Shown here in pieces: positions 1-12,279 of a stretch of DNA of 64,000 nt. Position numbers and translations under genes: made by a program. The notes beneath the pieces were generated by a model. That model was not told where the DNA came from and ran no database searches. It saw only the letters and a list, made by a program, of their open reading frames with translations. Source of the DNA: Rhizophagus clarus. Lineage: Eukaryota > Glomeromycota > Glomeromycetes > Glomerales > Glomeraceae. The stretch is from assembly GCA_015698045.1 (NCBI GenBank), contig BLAL01000315.1, forward strand, positions 825,703 to 889,702. Reading direction: 5' to 3'. Numbering within the stretch: position 1 is the stretch's first letter; each line of letters opens with the position of its first letter.

Positions 1-799
1 AATTTTTTCGAATTTAAAAAATTACGCTTTTTACGTGCGTTGATTTGAAGTTTTAAATGATAAATTAAAAAGATCTGTAATGTAAAAATTATTATTTAGT
101 AATCGGTATAATAAAATTACCGTATAATGATGGTATTACAAAAAATCATAGAAATAGCCGATGTCGATTTTTAAAAAAAGGAACGAGACGTTATTGATAA
201 CGTGATTGAAAAGATATAGAATATCGTTGTACATAATATTGTAATAGCAATTTTTAAATGAAAATAATGCAGTAACTTTAAAAATTGTCGACATAGAAGT
301 CAAATTTAATAAATTTTTTAGGAGAAAAAAATTGTGAATGATAAAATTCGCATATTAATTCGCATAATGGAATTAATTTATTCCAACTATTTCTGCAATT
401 GATACAAATAATTATTTATAATGTACTTGACTATATGAATAAATGACATTATCCAGTCAGAATTAAATATTCCAGAAAAAAAAAAATAAACATTATAAAT
501 TCCGAAGAATATTTGATTAATTTTTAAATCAGAAGAGTGAAAAGGCAAACATTTTTCAGTCATATTCATAACTGTTGTTAATTTTTAGATTTTTTTATTT
601 ATAGGAATTAAAAAATTTTGATTAATTGTTTTTATAGTAAAATATACTCCTTGATACCCATAATCCATACAGTAAAATAAACTATGCATAATAATATAAT
701 ACACAACCTAAAAATTGTTATATATCTTGAAAATCATCAATTAATCTATATATATATTAATAAAGTTATGGCTTGTATTGCACAGCCACCTTTAACATG
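1..799. other. AT-rich intergenic DNA, no gene seen
   Basis: I see only AT-rich sequence with homopolymer runs and no reading frame with a recognisable domain or biased composition. The short minus-strand frame at 387-569 is low-complexity and I do not regard it as a gene. Confidence 0.6.
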
Positions 800-1830
800 A
801 AAAAAAAATCAATTACTCTATGTCCTCCATAAGAACAACGTCCGAACTTACGTCAAATTTCATAAAACTCCCGAATCTTTATCCTTCTCGGTTTTGGATC
901 TACAAGTGCTGCTTTTCCAGACTTTTCTCCCGTTTTAACAAGATTTTCATCATCAGCTGATTTCAAATTAGTTTTTATCAACGCAACAGCTTCATTTCTA
1001 TTTAAAACGCACGCCATGACATTTTTATCTGCGATCCAAAAAAAAATGCCACGAATCATTCAGGTCGGTTAACACTGTTAGAACCGTATAATTAGATTTT
1101 AAATCCGCTGCAACTAACTCTATCATAGCTTGTCGTACATGATTTTCTTGAACTCTCTTTTAACTCCATAACAATTCGAACGTTATCCTTTGTTAATTGA
1201 GATTGAATGCTAAGCCTATCTACTATAACTACGTCCGTTGTACCAGATATTTTAATTGGCAAATATCTATTAGCCCCTAAAGTAAGAAAGTTATTCTTAC
1301 CGGATGTATCATAAATCGCGAGTGTATCATAATCATCAATTTGAAGTATGAGTTGAAGATGGGGTATGTAATTATCTCTTTGTACATTTTCGATCCTACC
1401 ATCCCAATCGAAATCAGGAACATTGTCTGGAATGGTAAGGTCTGTAACGTTAACAGGGGTTGTAATGACTTCCTCAAGACCTAAAAACTCTCGGATCTTT
1501 CGCCAGTGAGAACTGTTTGCAGATGATATTACTACTTCGGAATCCTGTTGCAATCTCTTTATTTCTTGAATACAAGTATCAAGCTTCGCAAGGATTTCGT
1601 TAAAATATCTCCCACTATCTGATATAAATGGTCAGAAACCACAAACAGATAATTTTAATGTAGAAAGATGATAAATTAAGACAAGAAAGTAATTGCAATT
1701 CGATTTTATCGATAAAGTTAACGCTTAAAAAACTCTTTAGTCCGTAAGATCTTCAATTACCATCAGTAGCAGCTCTTCCAGCAGAGGGCGCAACTCCTCC
1801 AGTAGGCGCAGTACGCGGCACGATGATAAA

Positions 1831-2073
1831 CTACCCCAGTCGCACCGACAAAAATTTCTCAGTCACGTGATTTTTGGCCCGTATTACGGAATTATGCACT
1901 AACACGTGAAAGTGTCCGGTGCCAAATAACATGTGACAAATAAATTTTCGCCTACTCGAAAAAAACAAGTCCTTCAGATAAATATAAACAATGAAAACAC
2001 GGAGGGTGTGACGGACGTGAAGATTAAAATCGCAGTCACGTGACTAAAATTTTTGTCGGTGCGACTGGCCTAG
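1831..2073. mobile_element. MITE with CCAGTCGCACCGAC terminal inverted repeats
   Basis: The left end CCAGTCGCACCGACAAAAA (from 1836) is inverted at the right end, which finishes with GTCGGTGCGACTGG at 2068. Subterminal CAGTCACGTGA / TCACGTGACTG segments extend the pairing to about 40 bp per arm. There is no coding capacity. It lies inside the broken CRN copy A, directly left of a second MITE. The target duplication is not clear; CTA/TAG flanks would also extend the inverted repeat. Confidence 0.7.
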
Positions 2074-2080
2074 TGCACGA

Positions 2081-2768
2081 CAGTGATGGCAAATGACAAT
2101 GTCATTTGACTAATTTTTAAATGATCCCAAATAATATCAAAATGATATAAGAATTCGTATCATTTAAAATAAATGTCATTTACAAATGACAAGTGACGAA
2201 ATGACATGTGTCATTTTTAAATGATAATGTTATTATCATTTGATGATCCATTTTGCGGCAAAAATATTTCTTAATGATAATTCTTTTAGGCGTGTATACC
2301 AAAAATAGCTTAATGAACATATTTCGTTTATTAAATTTGAAAAAAAAATAAGTGATAATATTTTATTTTATGCAAAATGAATCTAAAGATTTTAATTTTT
2401 TTTCACGTTTTTGTCAGTTGACAAAGAAAATCATTTAGATAGCGATGATGGTTATAAATGAAGAAACTTATAATTTTGAAGTAGGTGGGTAGGATACTCA
2501 TCCAGTAGATAATCCATTAGCTAAATGAAATCTACTTAATTTGTTTAATGAATCTTTAGAAATGCCAGTTTATGTTAGTTCAATGATAAACTTGAATTAA
2601 ATATCTAATGTAATAAAAAGTTAACAGAATAAATATGCGAAATATATTACAGGTCACATGATATATTTTAAATGACAATCATTTGTCATTTGCCTTTTGA
2701 AATGATATAATGACATGTGACATGTCACTAATATCATTTGTATCATTTCATGTCACTTGCCAACACTG
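2081..2768. mobile_element. hAT-type MITE with 8-bp target duplication
   Basis: The ends pair as CAGTGATGGCAAATGACA (from 2081) and, reversed from 2768, CAGTGTTGGCAAGTGACATG. The flanks are GTGCACGA on the left (2073-2080) and GTACACGA on the right (2769-2776), an 8-bp duplication with one mismatch, as expected for hAT elements. The interior is rich in AAATGACAA / TCATTTGTCATTT motifs and has no transposase. It interrupts exon 1 of the CRN pseudogene. Confidence 0.8.
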
Positions 2769-3289
2769 GTACACGATGATAAGATGAATACTTTTCTTTG
2801 GAGGATCTTGAAATATTTCGTCTATGGATAGCAACAATTGACCTCCTAAATCGTTCACAACATCTACATTTTGATTGCTGAGCGCCGTTCGTTGAGGGTT
2901 TACGGTTGTGAGGTCGATATTGACTCGGTATAGTGCGAGTCGATGAGATTCCGTATTGGAGAAATCATTTCTTCTAAGATTATAGATAACATCTTTTAGA
3001 TCAGAGATGAACATATTACTATTATATTTAATCGAGAATGCAGCGTCTTCAGTATGTCTGAAGATTAAACAAAAAAGAGTTTTTTTTCCGAACATGATAA
3101 ATTTCGGTTTGAAGTATATTATGAGAAAGTTTAGGGATATATATACTGTATATATATTTACAAAGAACTTTTCTTAAATACATCATGAATTCATGATTAA
3201 TAATAAAATAGACTTTTTGATCAGTTAAAAAAAATTCATTTATATAATTATTATAATGTATTTTGTTCTTGCACAATATTTTAAAAAAA

Positions 3290-3385
3290 AATGATTATCG
3301 CCGTTTTCAAATTAGGGCGATCCCCCTATTTAAGGGATTGCACTAATTTGAAAATGGCAATAAATTTGAAAATGACGATAATATA
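3290..3385. mobile_element. Short palindromic MITE-like insertion
   Basis: ATTATCGCCGTTTTCAAATTA on the left pairs with TAATTTGAAAATGGCAATAA and TTTGAAAATGACGATAAT on the right, around a core of GGGCGATCCCCCTATTTAAGGG. The matching upstream region of the plus-strand CRN copy (5.9-6.0 kb) lacks it, so it looks like an insertion made after the duplication. Confidence 0.55.
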
Positions 3386-3667
3386 ATTTGCATGAAAAAT
3401 TCTCATGGGAGTATTTATTATTAAAAAAAATTATTACGCAATTATCATCCGCTATAATTATTCTGGAGAGTACCATATGTTTGTAATGCAGTTTCATTAA
3501 TTCTTGTATTTTAAGGTCTATCTATACAATCGGAAAAATACAATATTATCAGTTATGGGTTTTAACATACGTTTAGAAAAATATTGTAGAAATGAGTATT
3601 ATTATATTGAGTTAACAATTTATATGTTACATATTGTAGTAATTTTCTATTAAAATTTTTAATTAAT

Positions 3668-3885
3668 TAAATTATCCAATTAGGCAATTTCTTGATTTCT
3701 TGAATGTAAATGGTCAGAAAAAATGTTACGCGTAATTTGTAAACGATTCGCCACAACAAATAATTTTTAATGTAGAAAGAAGATAAATAATTAATTTGAT
3801 TTTATTGTTTTCCACTTGACAAAGTTAACGCCCAAAAAACTTGCCAGCAGTAGCCGTAATAGGCGCAGTACGCGTCACGACCCAG
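3668..3885 (-). pseudogene. Relic of the 3' end of a CRN first exon plus intron
   Basis: The reverse complement matches the exon-1 tail, intron and exon-2 remnant of CRN copy B at about 5510-5760. It includes the proline/alanine linker (GCGTACTGCGCCTATTACGG), the intron segment ending in the GCGTAATTTGTAAACGATTCG region, and the TTCAAGAAATCAAGAAATTGC remnant. The CRN-N domain itself is missing beyond about 3885. It marks the inner end of the left arm of the inverted duplication. Confidence 0.7.
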
Positions 3886-4384
3886 TAAATAGCCATTGTA
3901 CGTAATATGTAACGAATTTATTTCGCAACTAATGTATATTTATTCCAATGCACATTTTAAATTATATCAAATTTATAGTAATTATTATATTTTTAATTTT
4001 TTTAACTTGTTCTTCTTCTGAAACATATAAGTGAATATTCATCTGGATCATCCTTCTTATCAATAATATAGCAAAGATTTTCTACCTCTAGAAACTGAAC
4101 GATCAATCACAGTCAGATAATGATTAGTAATTGGGAAATAAAGCCACCAATAGAACAAATTGTAAAAATCAAAAATTATTAGGAGAATTATGGGTATTCG
4201 ATTTGGCCGATTCACTTCAAGTTTGAACCAATCAATAAATGTTTTGAGTATAGCAAAAATGAATTAGGTAAATCGGTATTGTAATTTGCAAGGGCCGTCC
4301 TCGGTTGATTTATTTAATACGTAATCGTATTGTAAATTTTTTTTTTTTAGAATTAAGTTATAATAAATATAACTGCCAATTTTA

Positions 4385-4532
4385 CTGTATGCCGCGATAT
4401 AACGAATCATGTGACGTTTAACCAATCAAATACGACGGTATAACGAAGAAACTAATTAAATTCTTCGCTATAACCTTATAGCGAATTGAGGTGAAACCCA
4501 CCCGAGGGGTTCGTTATATCGTGAGTCGACTG
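4385..4532. mobile_element. pogo/Tigger-like MITE with TA target duplication
   Basis: The left end (from 4385) reads CTGTATGCCGCGATATAACG. The reversed right end (from 4532) reads CAGTCGACTCACGATATAAC. Both are flanked by TA (4383-4384 and 4533-4534). The body is 148 bp with no transposase. TA duplication and CGATATAACGAA ends fit Tc1/pogo MITEs. An ORF that starts inside it (4491-4700) is fortuitous. Confidence 0.65.
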
Positions 4533-5151
4533 TATGTCCATTTGTATCTAGATTTAAAATCTGGTAGACTTAGTATTAGAGAATGCGAAACGAGAAATTC
4601 ACAATTAGATAACGTTATCTGTCTTTGTATTTTCTTATATTTATCAATTCACAACATTCTTCCTATAACAGTATTTATAGGGAGAGTTTCGTTGAACTAA
4701 GGATAAACATGACTAGTAATAGTGGTTCTGGTTAATCATGAATCATGATGTATTTCTCCTTTCGAGAATTCGTTTAGTTGGCACCAGTGATACAGCAAGG
4801 TTATATTCGTTTAACTTGTATAATTATAGTTATTTTGAGTAGATTTTATTTTCTTTTTTGTATTTTTTTTTTTTTTTGTTTTCATTATAATTTGTCTTAG
4901 TTAAAAAAAAAAAAATATTCTCATGAGAATTTTTCATTAATCATTTTTTTTTTTTTTTTTTTTTTTTTCGAGAACAAAATAATTATATAATTATACAAAC
5001 AGTTAATCTTATAAATCATTTTATTTGCATAAATTTTTTTATATTGATCAAAAAGTCTATTTTATTATTTAATCATGATGTTTTTATGAAAGATTTTTTA
5101 TAAATATATATACTCACAAACTTTCTCATAATATACTTCAAAACAAGAATT

Positions 5152-5760
5152 ATGTTTGGAAGAAAAAAAAAACTTATCTGCCTAATCCTTGGGGACCCTG
5201 AAGACGCTACATTCTTGGTTAAATGCAATAGTAATATGAACATCTCAGAGTTGAAAGATACTATTTATAATCTTAAAACAAGTTCTTTCTCCAATACGGA
5301 TTCTCATCGACTTGCACTATACCAAGTCAACATCGATCTCAAAACCAAAAACACTCAACGAACGGCTCTTAGCAACCCAAACATCGATGTTGTAAATGAT
5401 TTAAAAAGTCAATTGCTGCTACCCGTAGACAATATAAAGGAAAAATTTCAAAATCTTCCAAAAAAAACCATTCATATTATCATAGTGCCGCGTACTGCAC
5501 CTACTGGTGGAGTTGCGCCCCCTGTTGAAGGAGCTGTTACTGCTGGTAAGTGAAAATTTTACGGACTAAAAGTGATAACTTTGCCAAGTAGAAAGCGATA
5601 AAATCAAATTAATTATTCTCTTGTCTTAATTTATCTTCTTTCTACGTTAAAAATTATCTGTTGTGGCGAATTGGGCGGATCGTTTACAAATTACGCGTAA
5701 ACATCTTTTCTGGCCATTCACATTCAAGAAATCAAAGAAATTGCCTAACTAGAAAATGTA
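5152..5760 (+). pseudogene. CRN effector gene, copy B: intact N-terminal exon, lost effector exon
   Basis: Exon 1 starts at ATG 5152 and encodes about 131 residues of CRN-N domain: MFGRKKKLICLILGDPEDAT, then ISELKDTIYNL and HRLALYQVNIDL, then IHIIIVPRT and a proline/alanine linker. It ends at 5545 before GTAAGT, in phase 1 exactly like copy C. The expected second exon is missing. About 180 bp downstream a remnant, TTCAAGAAATCAAAGAAATTGC (near 5723-5744), matches exon 2 of copy C and then runs into a TAG. If the intron were not spliced, the protein would stop after GK. It could still be made as a short CRN-N-only protein, but as an effector gene it is truncated. Confidence 0.8.
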
Positions 5761-6119
5761 ATTAATTAAAAATTTTAATAGAAAATTACTACAATATGTA
5801 ACATATAAATTGTTATTATAAATTTAATAAATATATAATAATACTCATTTCCATAGTATACAATACATATTTGGTTAACGATTGCTAAAAATCATAATAT
5901 TGTATTTTTTCGATTGTGACTCCTGGACTTTCAAATACGGTCAACCATACGACCGAATAATTGCGTAATAATTCACCTTTTTTTAATAAATACTCCAATG
6001 AGAAATTTTTTATCATTTTTTTTAAAAAAAAAAAAAAATACATTTTTTTTTATATTGATCAAAAAGTCTATTTTATTAAATATATAATTCCCAAACTTTC
6101 TATGAAAACAAAAATTATC

Positions 6120-7457
6120 ATGCCCAGAAAAAAAAATCTTTTTTGCCTAATCCTAGGTGAGCCCGAAGACGCTGCATTCTTGGTTAAATACGATAGTAAC
6201 ATGAACATCTCAGAGTTGAAAGATACTATCTATAATCTTAGAATAAGTTCTTTCTCTAATACAGATTCTTATCGACTCGCACTATACCAAGTCAACATCG
6301 ACCTCACAATCCCAAACCTTCAACGAGCGGCTCTTAGCAGTAAAAATGTCGATGTTGTGAACGATTTAGGAGGTCAATTGTTGCTACCCGTAGACGGAGT
6401 AGAGGAAAAATTTCAAGATCCTCCAGAAAAAAATATTCATCTTATCGTCGTGCCGCGTCCTAGGCCTACTGCGCCTATTGATGGTAAGTGAAAATCTTAC
6501 GGACTAAAGATTTTTTTTTGAGCGTTAACTTTGTCGATAAAATCGAATTGCAATTACTCTCTTAACTTATCATCTTTATACATTAAAATTATCTGTTGTG
6601 GTTTCTGACCATTTATATCAGATAATGGGAAATATTTTAACGAAATCCTTGCGAAGCTTGATACTTGTATTCAAGAAGTAAAGAAATTGCAACAGGGTTC
6701 CGAAGTAGCAATATCATCTGCAAGCAGTTCTCACTGGCGAAATATCCAAGAGTTTGTAGGTCTTGAGGGAGTCATTACAACCCACGTTAACGTTACAGAC
6801 CTTACCATTCCAGATAATGTTCCTGGTTTCGAGTGGGATGATAGGAACAAAAATGTACAAAGAGATAATTACATACCCTATCTTCTCTTCATACTTCAAA
6901 TCGATAATTATGATACACTCGCGATTTATGATACGTCTGGCATGAATGACTTTCTTACTATAGAGGCTGATAAATATTTGCCAATTAAAGTATCTGGTAC
7001 AACGGACGTAGTTATAGTAGATAGGCTTAGCATTCAATCCCTCTTACCAGAGACTAGCGTTCGAATTGTTATGGAGTTAAAAAAGAGTGTTCAAGAAAAA
7101 GATGTTCTTCAAGCTATGATAGAGTTAATTACAGCGGATTTAAAATCTAATTATACGGTTCTAACAGTGTTAACCGACCTGAATGATTCGTGGCATTTTT
7201 TTTGGATCGCAGATAAAAAAGTCAAGACGTGCGTTTTAAACAGAAATGAAGCTGTTGCGTTGATAAGAACTAATATGAAATCAGCTGATGATGAAAATAA
7301 TGTTAAAGCGGGAGAAAATTCTGGAGAAACAGCACTTGTAGATCCACGGCCGAGAAGGATAAAGCTTCAGGAGTTTATGAAATTTGACGTAAGTTCGGAC
7401 ATTGCTCCTATGGAGGATTTTTTTGATATGTACTATGACCGACGAAGAAATATTTAG
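6120..7457 (+). CDS. Crinkler (CRN) effector with PD-(D/E)XK nuclease-like C-terminus
   Basis: Two exons give about 399 residues. Exon 1 (6120-6483) starts at the ATG of MPRKKNLFCLILGEPEDAAF, the start conserved in copies A and B. The intron (6484-6621, GTAAGT...ATATCAG, 138 bp, phase 1) joins exactly in frame to exon 2 (6622-7457), and the stop codon before the junction is removed by splicing. Residues 1-115 are the ubiquitin-like CRN-N/DWL-type header; a short proline linker follows. The C-terminal part has the order GTTDVVIVDR, then VRIVMELKK, then a helix with QAMIELITADLK and a strand with TVLTVLTDLNDSWHFFW. This is the D...ExK pattern of restriction-endonuclease-fold CRN C-termini. It is the only copy in the cluster with both exons open. 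There is no obvious N-terminal signal peptide, as is common for fungal CRNs. The nuclease assignment comes from motif pattern only. Confidence 0.82.
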
Positions 7458-9985
7458 ATATAAAGTAAATCGCTCTTTAACTCACTTTTTTAGTAAGCCA
7501 ATATTTAATGGATTTAATTAACGATAAAAAAAAAAGATCTCCGCAATTTGAGAGAAATAGATTTTAAAATTGATTCTTATTACGATTTTTGGAAATTATT
7601 AACTAGAATATCCAGTTTGCGGGGACTTCGGCGTTCCCCAAGTTTAATGTTTTGTATTTAAATATATATAAGATAATAAATTTTTTATAGCAAATTAAGA
7701 ATATATAGTTAATATTATTAACTTCATTATAACGGTAAAGGTTTAGTAGCTATTTGTTATAAACGTTCATATTCCTCAATAATTTATTAAATCAAAATTG
7801 GACTTGTACTAAGCAACGCTGATTTTTACTAAAAGGAAAATACAGCTATTGTGTATAAAATTATAAAGTATAATTTATCATAATATTATATCCTTTCGTT
7901 AAATTAATTAAAATACTGTATAATTTATAATAACTTTTTTTATACTATTAAATAATTAATCATTCGATCCTGTGAAAAATATATATTAGCTACTAAACTA
8001 CTAAACTGATCGCACAATAAATACTTAGATTTGTGGATTATCCGTAATCGTAACTTTATTAATAATTAAAAAAATTTGGTAAAACATAAGACCGAAAAAA
8101 CGTTTTTATTAAAATGAAAGTTAAAAATACGTTTATTTATTAAAACAATCAAAAATCGTTTTTTTGTTAAAATGATTTAAAAAAAGGTAAAATCATTTGT
8201 TTTATTAAACCGATTTTTTTTTTTTAAAAAAAAATATTAAATCGTTTTTTTTATTAAAACGATTATCATAAAAAATCATTTTATGCAAAAATGCCTTTTG
8301 GCTTTTTTTTTTTTTTATTATTAAGAAACGATTTTTAACATTTTATTATTAATTGTTTTTGTTTCTTAATATAAGTATCAGTCAGAATTGCGAAATTACG
8401 GATTACTGACCAAAATTTGCCTCAAAATCCGCAATATTACAATGTGGAAAATCAATTACTTTGCTTGGAATAAATCAACTTTGGTATTGATACGGGCCTT
8501 AAAAAAAAAAAAACCCAGAGAATATTGTTTGTGAAAAAATATGAATAGTAAAGGATCAAAGAAATATGTGATAGAAAAACTATGAGGAATGACACCAATG
8601 GAGATTGAGTATGAGGTTGGGATCATATTTCACTTGATCTGAAAAGAGGAGCTAACATAATTTTATGTCTATTAAGTAACCAATTGCATTATTAAATTTG
8701 ATTAGTATAGATTTGTAGTAATGATCGGAATATCAGAAAGCTGTATAAAAGAACTTATCTTAGAACGTAAGTTTTCGAATTGATATTGAAGTGAAGTAAT
8801 GCACAATGTATATAGATCTGGTGGGAAGATGAACTATCTTGGCTTTCCATGATTCACGATTTAAAGGATGACAAATTATAAAGAATAGACAGTATTTGAT
8901 CATTATAGAATTAAGAACAAAGTTTGTTGGATCAGACTGCTTAATGTTAATTACATGACGTACTGGTCAATAAAAGGGGTGATTAATAACCTTTTTTTCT
9001 CCCATTCATCCAAGTATTGGTTGGATATGTTAATGCATCTGGTACTAAGGTTTGTTCTGAATGGTTTACTATTTGGACAGGTATAGCCATAGTTATAGTC
9101 TGTCTTGTCCTTGGTTCCTGATCATATGCAACATTCTGGGCTTTTGAAACTTGATTTCAACTATATTTTGTTATACTTTGGATTTAAATAAATAAATAAG
9201 TAAATGTTTATTATGTTAAAAGATAATTTTGTCAAACTCAAATGTACGATAAAATTCTTTGATGTTTTTTTGAGAAAGAATATGATTTATATAACAGTTA
9301 CGATACTTTTTTGGTTTTGATAATGCCATTCCATATATTATTAATGATATTATTTACTTTCTCTTTGTTTAATTTCATTGCATAAGATCTTTGCTGTTTC
9401 AATCTGTTTTTTATCCATTTTTCTAGGTACATCTCAGATAGAATTAAAATGAAAATCTAGAAAACCACATTTTCATTAATATAATAAATGTAATGTTTAT
9501 AACTAAATATTTTTAATTGTGAAAAAAATAATTTCTTTTGCTAAAAATAATTTATTTTGCCAAGTTTGAAAGTTGATGATTGATTGGAACTAAATGAACT
9601 TAATACAATATCTAGATTAACTATATTAGCACTTTTCAATACTATCATTACTTTCATGTTCAATTTTTTATGTTCTTTAAATCTAAAAATAACAATTATA
9701 AATATAGCACTATTTTTTATATGATGTTTTACTAAAGGATTTAGAATCCAAATTAAAACTCATTATTATAAATTAGTGTTCTGAAAAGGTCAAATCGGGT
9801 CAGATTTGAAGATGTACTCAAACTTAACCCAGATATAAAAATCAATCTGTACAAATATTCAGGTTAATACAGACTCCTGCGAAAGTAATAGCGGTTTGTT
9901 TTTTTAATAATATACGCATATTTTTATAATAAAACCAAAAAATTTTTTATATTCTAAAAAACAGATGAAATTTACATATATTTTA
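7458..9985. other. Non-coding AT-rich DNA with A/T-tract repeats
   Basis: No gene is recognised. From 8090 to 8350 there are alternating AAAACGTTTTTATTAAAA and AAAATCGTTTTTT tracts that can fold back on one another and resemble the subterminal repeats of the hAT elements elsewhere in the window. A stretch near 9000-9200 looks slightly less biased (it could translate into a short hydrophobic segment) but contains stops in every frame. Confidence 0.5.
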
Positions 9986-9990
9986 TTAAT

Positions 9991-10975
9991 TGATTAATAT
10001 TTGGTATGGCCTCCTTCTGCATCAATACATGTTTCAATACGACTTCGCATGCTATTAATGCAGTTAACTATTACATTATTATCAAGATCATCCCATTCCT
10101 TCCTAATTAAAGCAAAAAAAATATCATTTGTAATTGATTTTTTTTGTATCACTATACTCTTGACCTTCTTCTCAATATTTTTTTTTAAAATAGCCCAAAC
10201 ATTTTCAATAGGATTAAGATCTGGACTATAAAAAGGCCAAGGAAGGACCCATCCTGAAAGGTGAATTTCCAAGTCATTTTTGACATCACAGGATGTATGT
10301 TTTGGATCATTATCTTGTTGGAAGACCCACCTACAATCATGCATTACATTTGCATTATCATACAAATGTTCATTTAAAATTTGGCGGTATAAATGGCGAT
10401 CCAAATTTTTAATGAACATGTGTATGCCAATTTTTCCCTTAACGCTGATTGCTCCTCAAATATGAACTTTAAATAGATGTTTTACTATCAGAGCAATTGG
10501 TTTTGCATCATGTAACCATGCAGAAAAGGTGTTATAAAACATTTGAATGGTAGTTTCATCAGAAAATACCACTTTTTTCCAATTATAATTCACGTGATCA
10601 CAGGCCTATGACAATCAGTTCTCTTTTGCTTTCTGTGTTAAAAGAGGAAACTTTCTGGAGGTGAACAAATACAAAACCAAGATTTTTAGTTCACAATAGA
10701 TGCTCTATATGCTTACCTCAAACCCTGAATTTTTTTCTTTAAGTTAGGCCTTTATTTCACTTGCTATAATGAAATGATTATGCTTAACGATCATTCCAAT
10801 TTGGTAGCGTTTTTTAGAAATCAATTTTCGTGATCGATTAGACCGATGACCTATAGTGATTTTACCAGTTTTTTTTAATAATTCAACATACCATTCACAG
10901 GAGCGTAAGGAAACACCTGTTCTTTGTGAAATTTTCCTTACATTTCTAATTTTTTTCTGTTAAAGAAGATTAATG
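9991..10975 (-). pseudogene. Tc1/mariner (IS630-type) transposase relic
   Basis: The open part, 10419-9994, contains the second catalytic Asp block FQQDNDPKHTS and the third acidic block FYSPDLNPIENVWAILKK. The C-terminus CIDAEGGHTKY is typical of Tc1 proteins. Upstream on the same strand (10600-10420) a degraded segment reads NWKKVVFSDET-like, the first catalytic Asp region, but it is broken by stops and frameshifts. N-terminal helix-turn-helix remnants extend to about 10975. No matching terminal repeats are obvious. It is a different Tc1 lineage from the element at 13.8 kb. Confidence 0.8.
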
Positions 10976-10984
10976 CCCTATAAA

Positions 10985-11400
10985 AATTATGTATACTGTT
11001 TGTATGCTGTATATTCGCATCTTTGATACTGTTCGCAATTTTGTATACTGCATATCAGTATTAAGTATACTGTTCGCAAAATACTAATAATAAAAAATGT
11101 AATAAAGTATACGGTGAATATACTGTATGATACGGTATTTTAAATTCATACTTTTATAATGTATACTGTATAAACATATTTCTACTGTATATCAGTATGT
11201 TGTATACTATTCGCAAACATGGATATGGTATATTAAATCATATGTTTATAACGTATTAAAATGGATACATTATATTTAATATATACGTTTATAACGTATT
11301 ATTTCTTACTATAGATACGGTACATAAAATTTATACATTTATAATGTATACTGTAATAACTGTATAAACATATTTTAAATGTACATGTAATATTTAATGT
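10985..11400. repeat. Degenerate GTATACTG-type repeats
   Basis: The motifs GTATACTGT, ATACTGTTCGCAA and TTTATAATGTATACTG recur roughly every 20-60 bp in both orientations, because GTATAC is itself a palindrome. No coding potential is seen. Confidence 0.6.
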
Positions 11401-11749
11401 TTCCTACAAGATTATCATCATAATGTATAGCTTTTAATGATGAAAATTCATTGTGCATCAAAGTAATTTGCAAGGAGTAAGTGAATGATTTCTCTCATCA
11501 TATAGGAATATTTTTTGCCGATAAAAAATATTTGGTTTGTTGATCATTTAAGATTGATAAACTTTATCAATCTTTTTTTTAACGTGATAATTTTTTTTTA
11601 TTTTTAAAAAACATTTTTTTTCAGTTTTTTTAAACTGATTTTTTTTTTCATTTTAAAAACTTTTTTTAAAAAAAATTATTTTTATTTAATTCATTACTAG
11701 CTTGAAGCCCGCTGCTTCGCATCGGGTTGGTATTTATTAATAAAATAAT

Positions 11750-11925
11750 ATACAAATCCTAACCCTAACTCTAATTTTAATCTAATCCTAATACTAATCC
11801 TGATTCCTAACCCTAATCCTAATTCTAATCCCTAATCCTAGCCCTAATCCTAATTCCTAACTCTAACTCTAACCTTAATCCCTAACCCTAACTCTAATCT
11901 ACCCCTAATCCCTAACACTTTTCCT
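11750..11925. repeat. Interstitial degenerate telomere-like (CCCTAA) array
   Basis: About 25 variants of CCTAACCCTAA, CCTAATCC and CTCTAACC follow each other with many single-base changes. Perfect CCCTAA units are a minority. It follows the GC-containing segment CTTGAAGCCCGCTGCTTCGC at 11701-11720. The perfect TTAGGG units at the right edge of the window are the same repeat in the other orientation, so this may be an old internal telomeric tract. Confidence 0.7.
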
Positions 11926-12279
11926 TTTCATTTTTGTTTTTTTATATTTAATTGTAATAATGGCTGTAATGCTGGCCAGAATTAAATAATTGGCATACTA
12001 ATTTCCTTTTTTGGAATACTTGTAAAACCAACCTGGCCAGATTTTTGCAAAGGAAAATATTTCCTTTTTTGGAATTTGTATAACATTAATTTTTTTCAGA
12101 ATAAGAAACTTCCGATTTTTGTAGGAAGTAAAATTTCCTTTTTGGGATTTTGTGTAATATCATGTGATAATATGGCCAATAAAAATAAGGTTACATGATT
12201 TAAATTTATTTATACAGGTATTCTAAACGTTACAAATATTTTTAATTATATAGATTAAAAAAAAATACATGAATTATAA

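Larger units (their letters stand above)
800..3095 (-). pseudogene. Decayed Crinkler (CRN) gene, copy A, interrupted by two MITEs
   Basis: This is the mirror copy of the intact CRN gene at 6120-7457. The first exon starts at 3095 with MFGKKTLFCLIF and keeps the CRN-N ubiquitin-like pattern (SDLKDVIYNL, HRLALYRVNIDL) down to about 2783, where inserted DNA begins. The reading resumes near 1820. An intron equivalent to that of the intact copy ends at the AG at 1620/1619, and exon 2 runs from 1618 to about 800. Compared with the intact copy, exon 2 has at least three frameshifts: after the nuclease-like VMELK segment (about 1165), in the run of T near 1045, and near 865 just before the C-terminus. 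Function is therefore lost. The CRN family encodes secreted or nuclear effectors in oomycetes and in Rhizophagus; that role is known for the family and not shown here. Confidence 0.85.
800..7480. repeat. Large imperfect inverted duplication of CRN loci
   Basis: The gene order on the right (copy B tail, spacer, copy C exon 1, intron, exon 2; 5510-7460) is mirrored on the left (relic 3885-3668, spacer, exon 1 at 3095, intron, exon 2 at 1618-800). Even the untranslated spacer matches, for example the GCGTAATAATT and CATGAGAATTTTTCAT segments at 3396-3450 and 5960-6010. A related upstream segment also sits at 4915-4940. The centre lies between 3.9 and 5.1 kb. The left arm carries later insertions and frameshifts. 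Confidence 0.75.

Noticed and set aside
4491-4700. 69-codon plus-strand ORF
   Set aside because: It begins inside a pogo-like MITE and has no domain or supporting context.
11750-11925. A functional telomere
   Set aside because: The units are highly degenerate and sequence with other elements continues on both sides, so it is at most an old internal tract.
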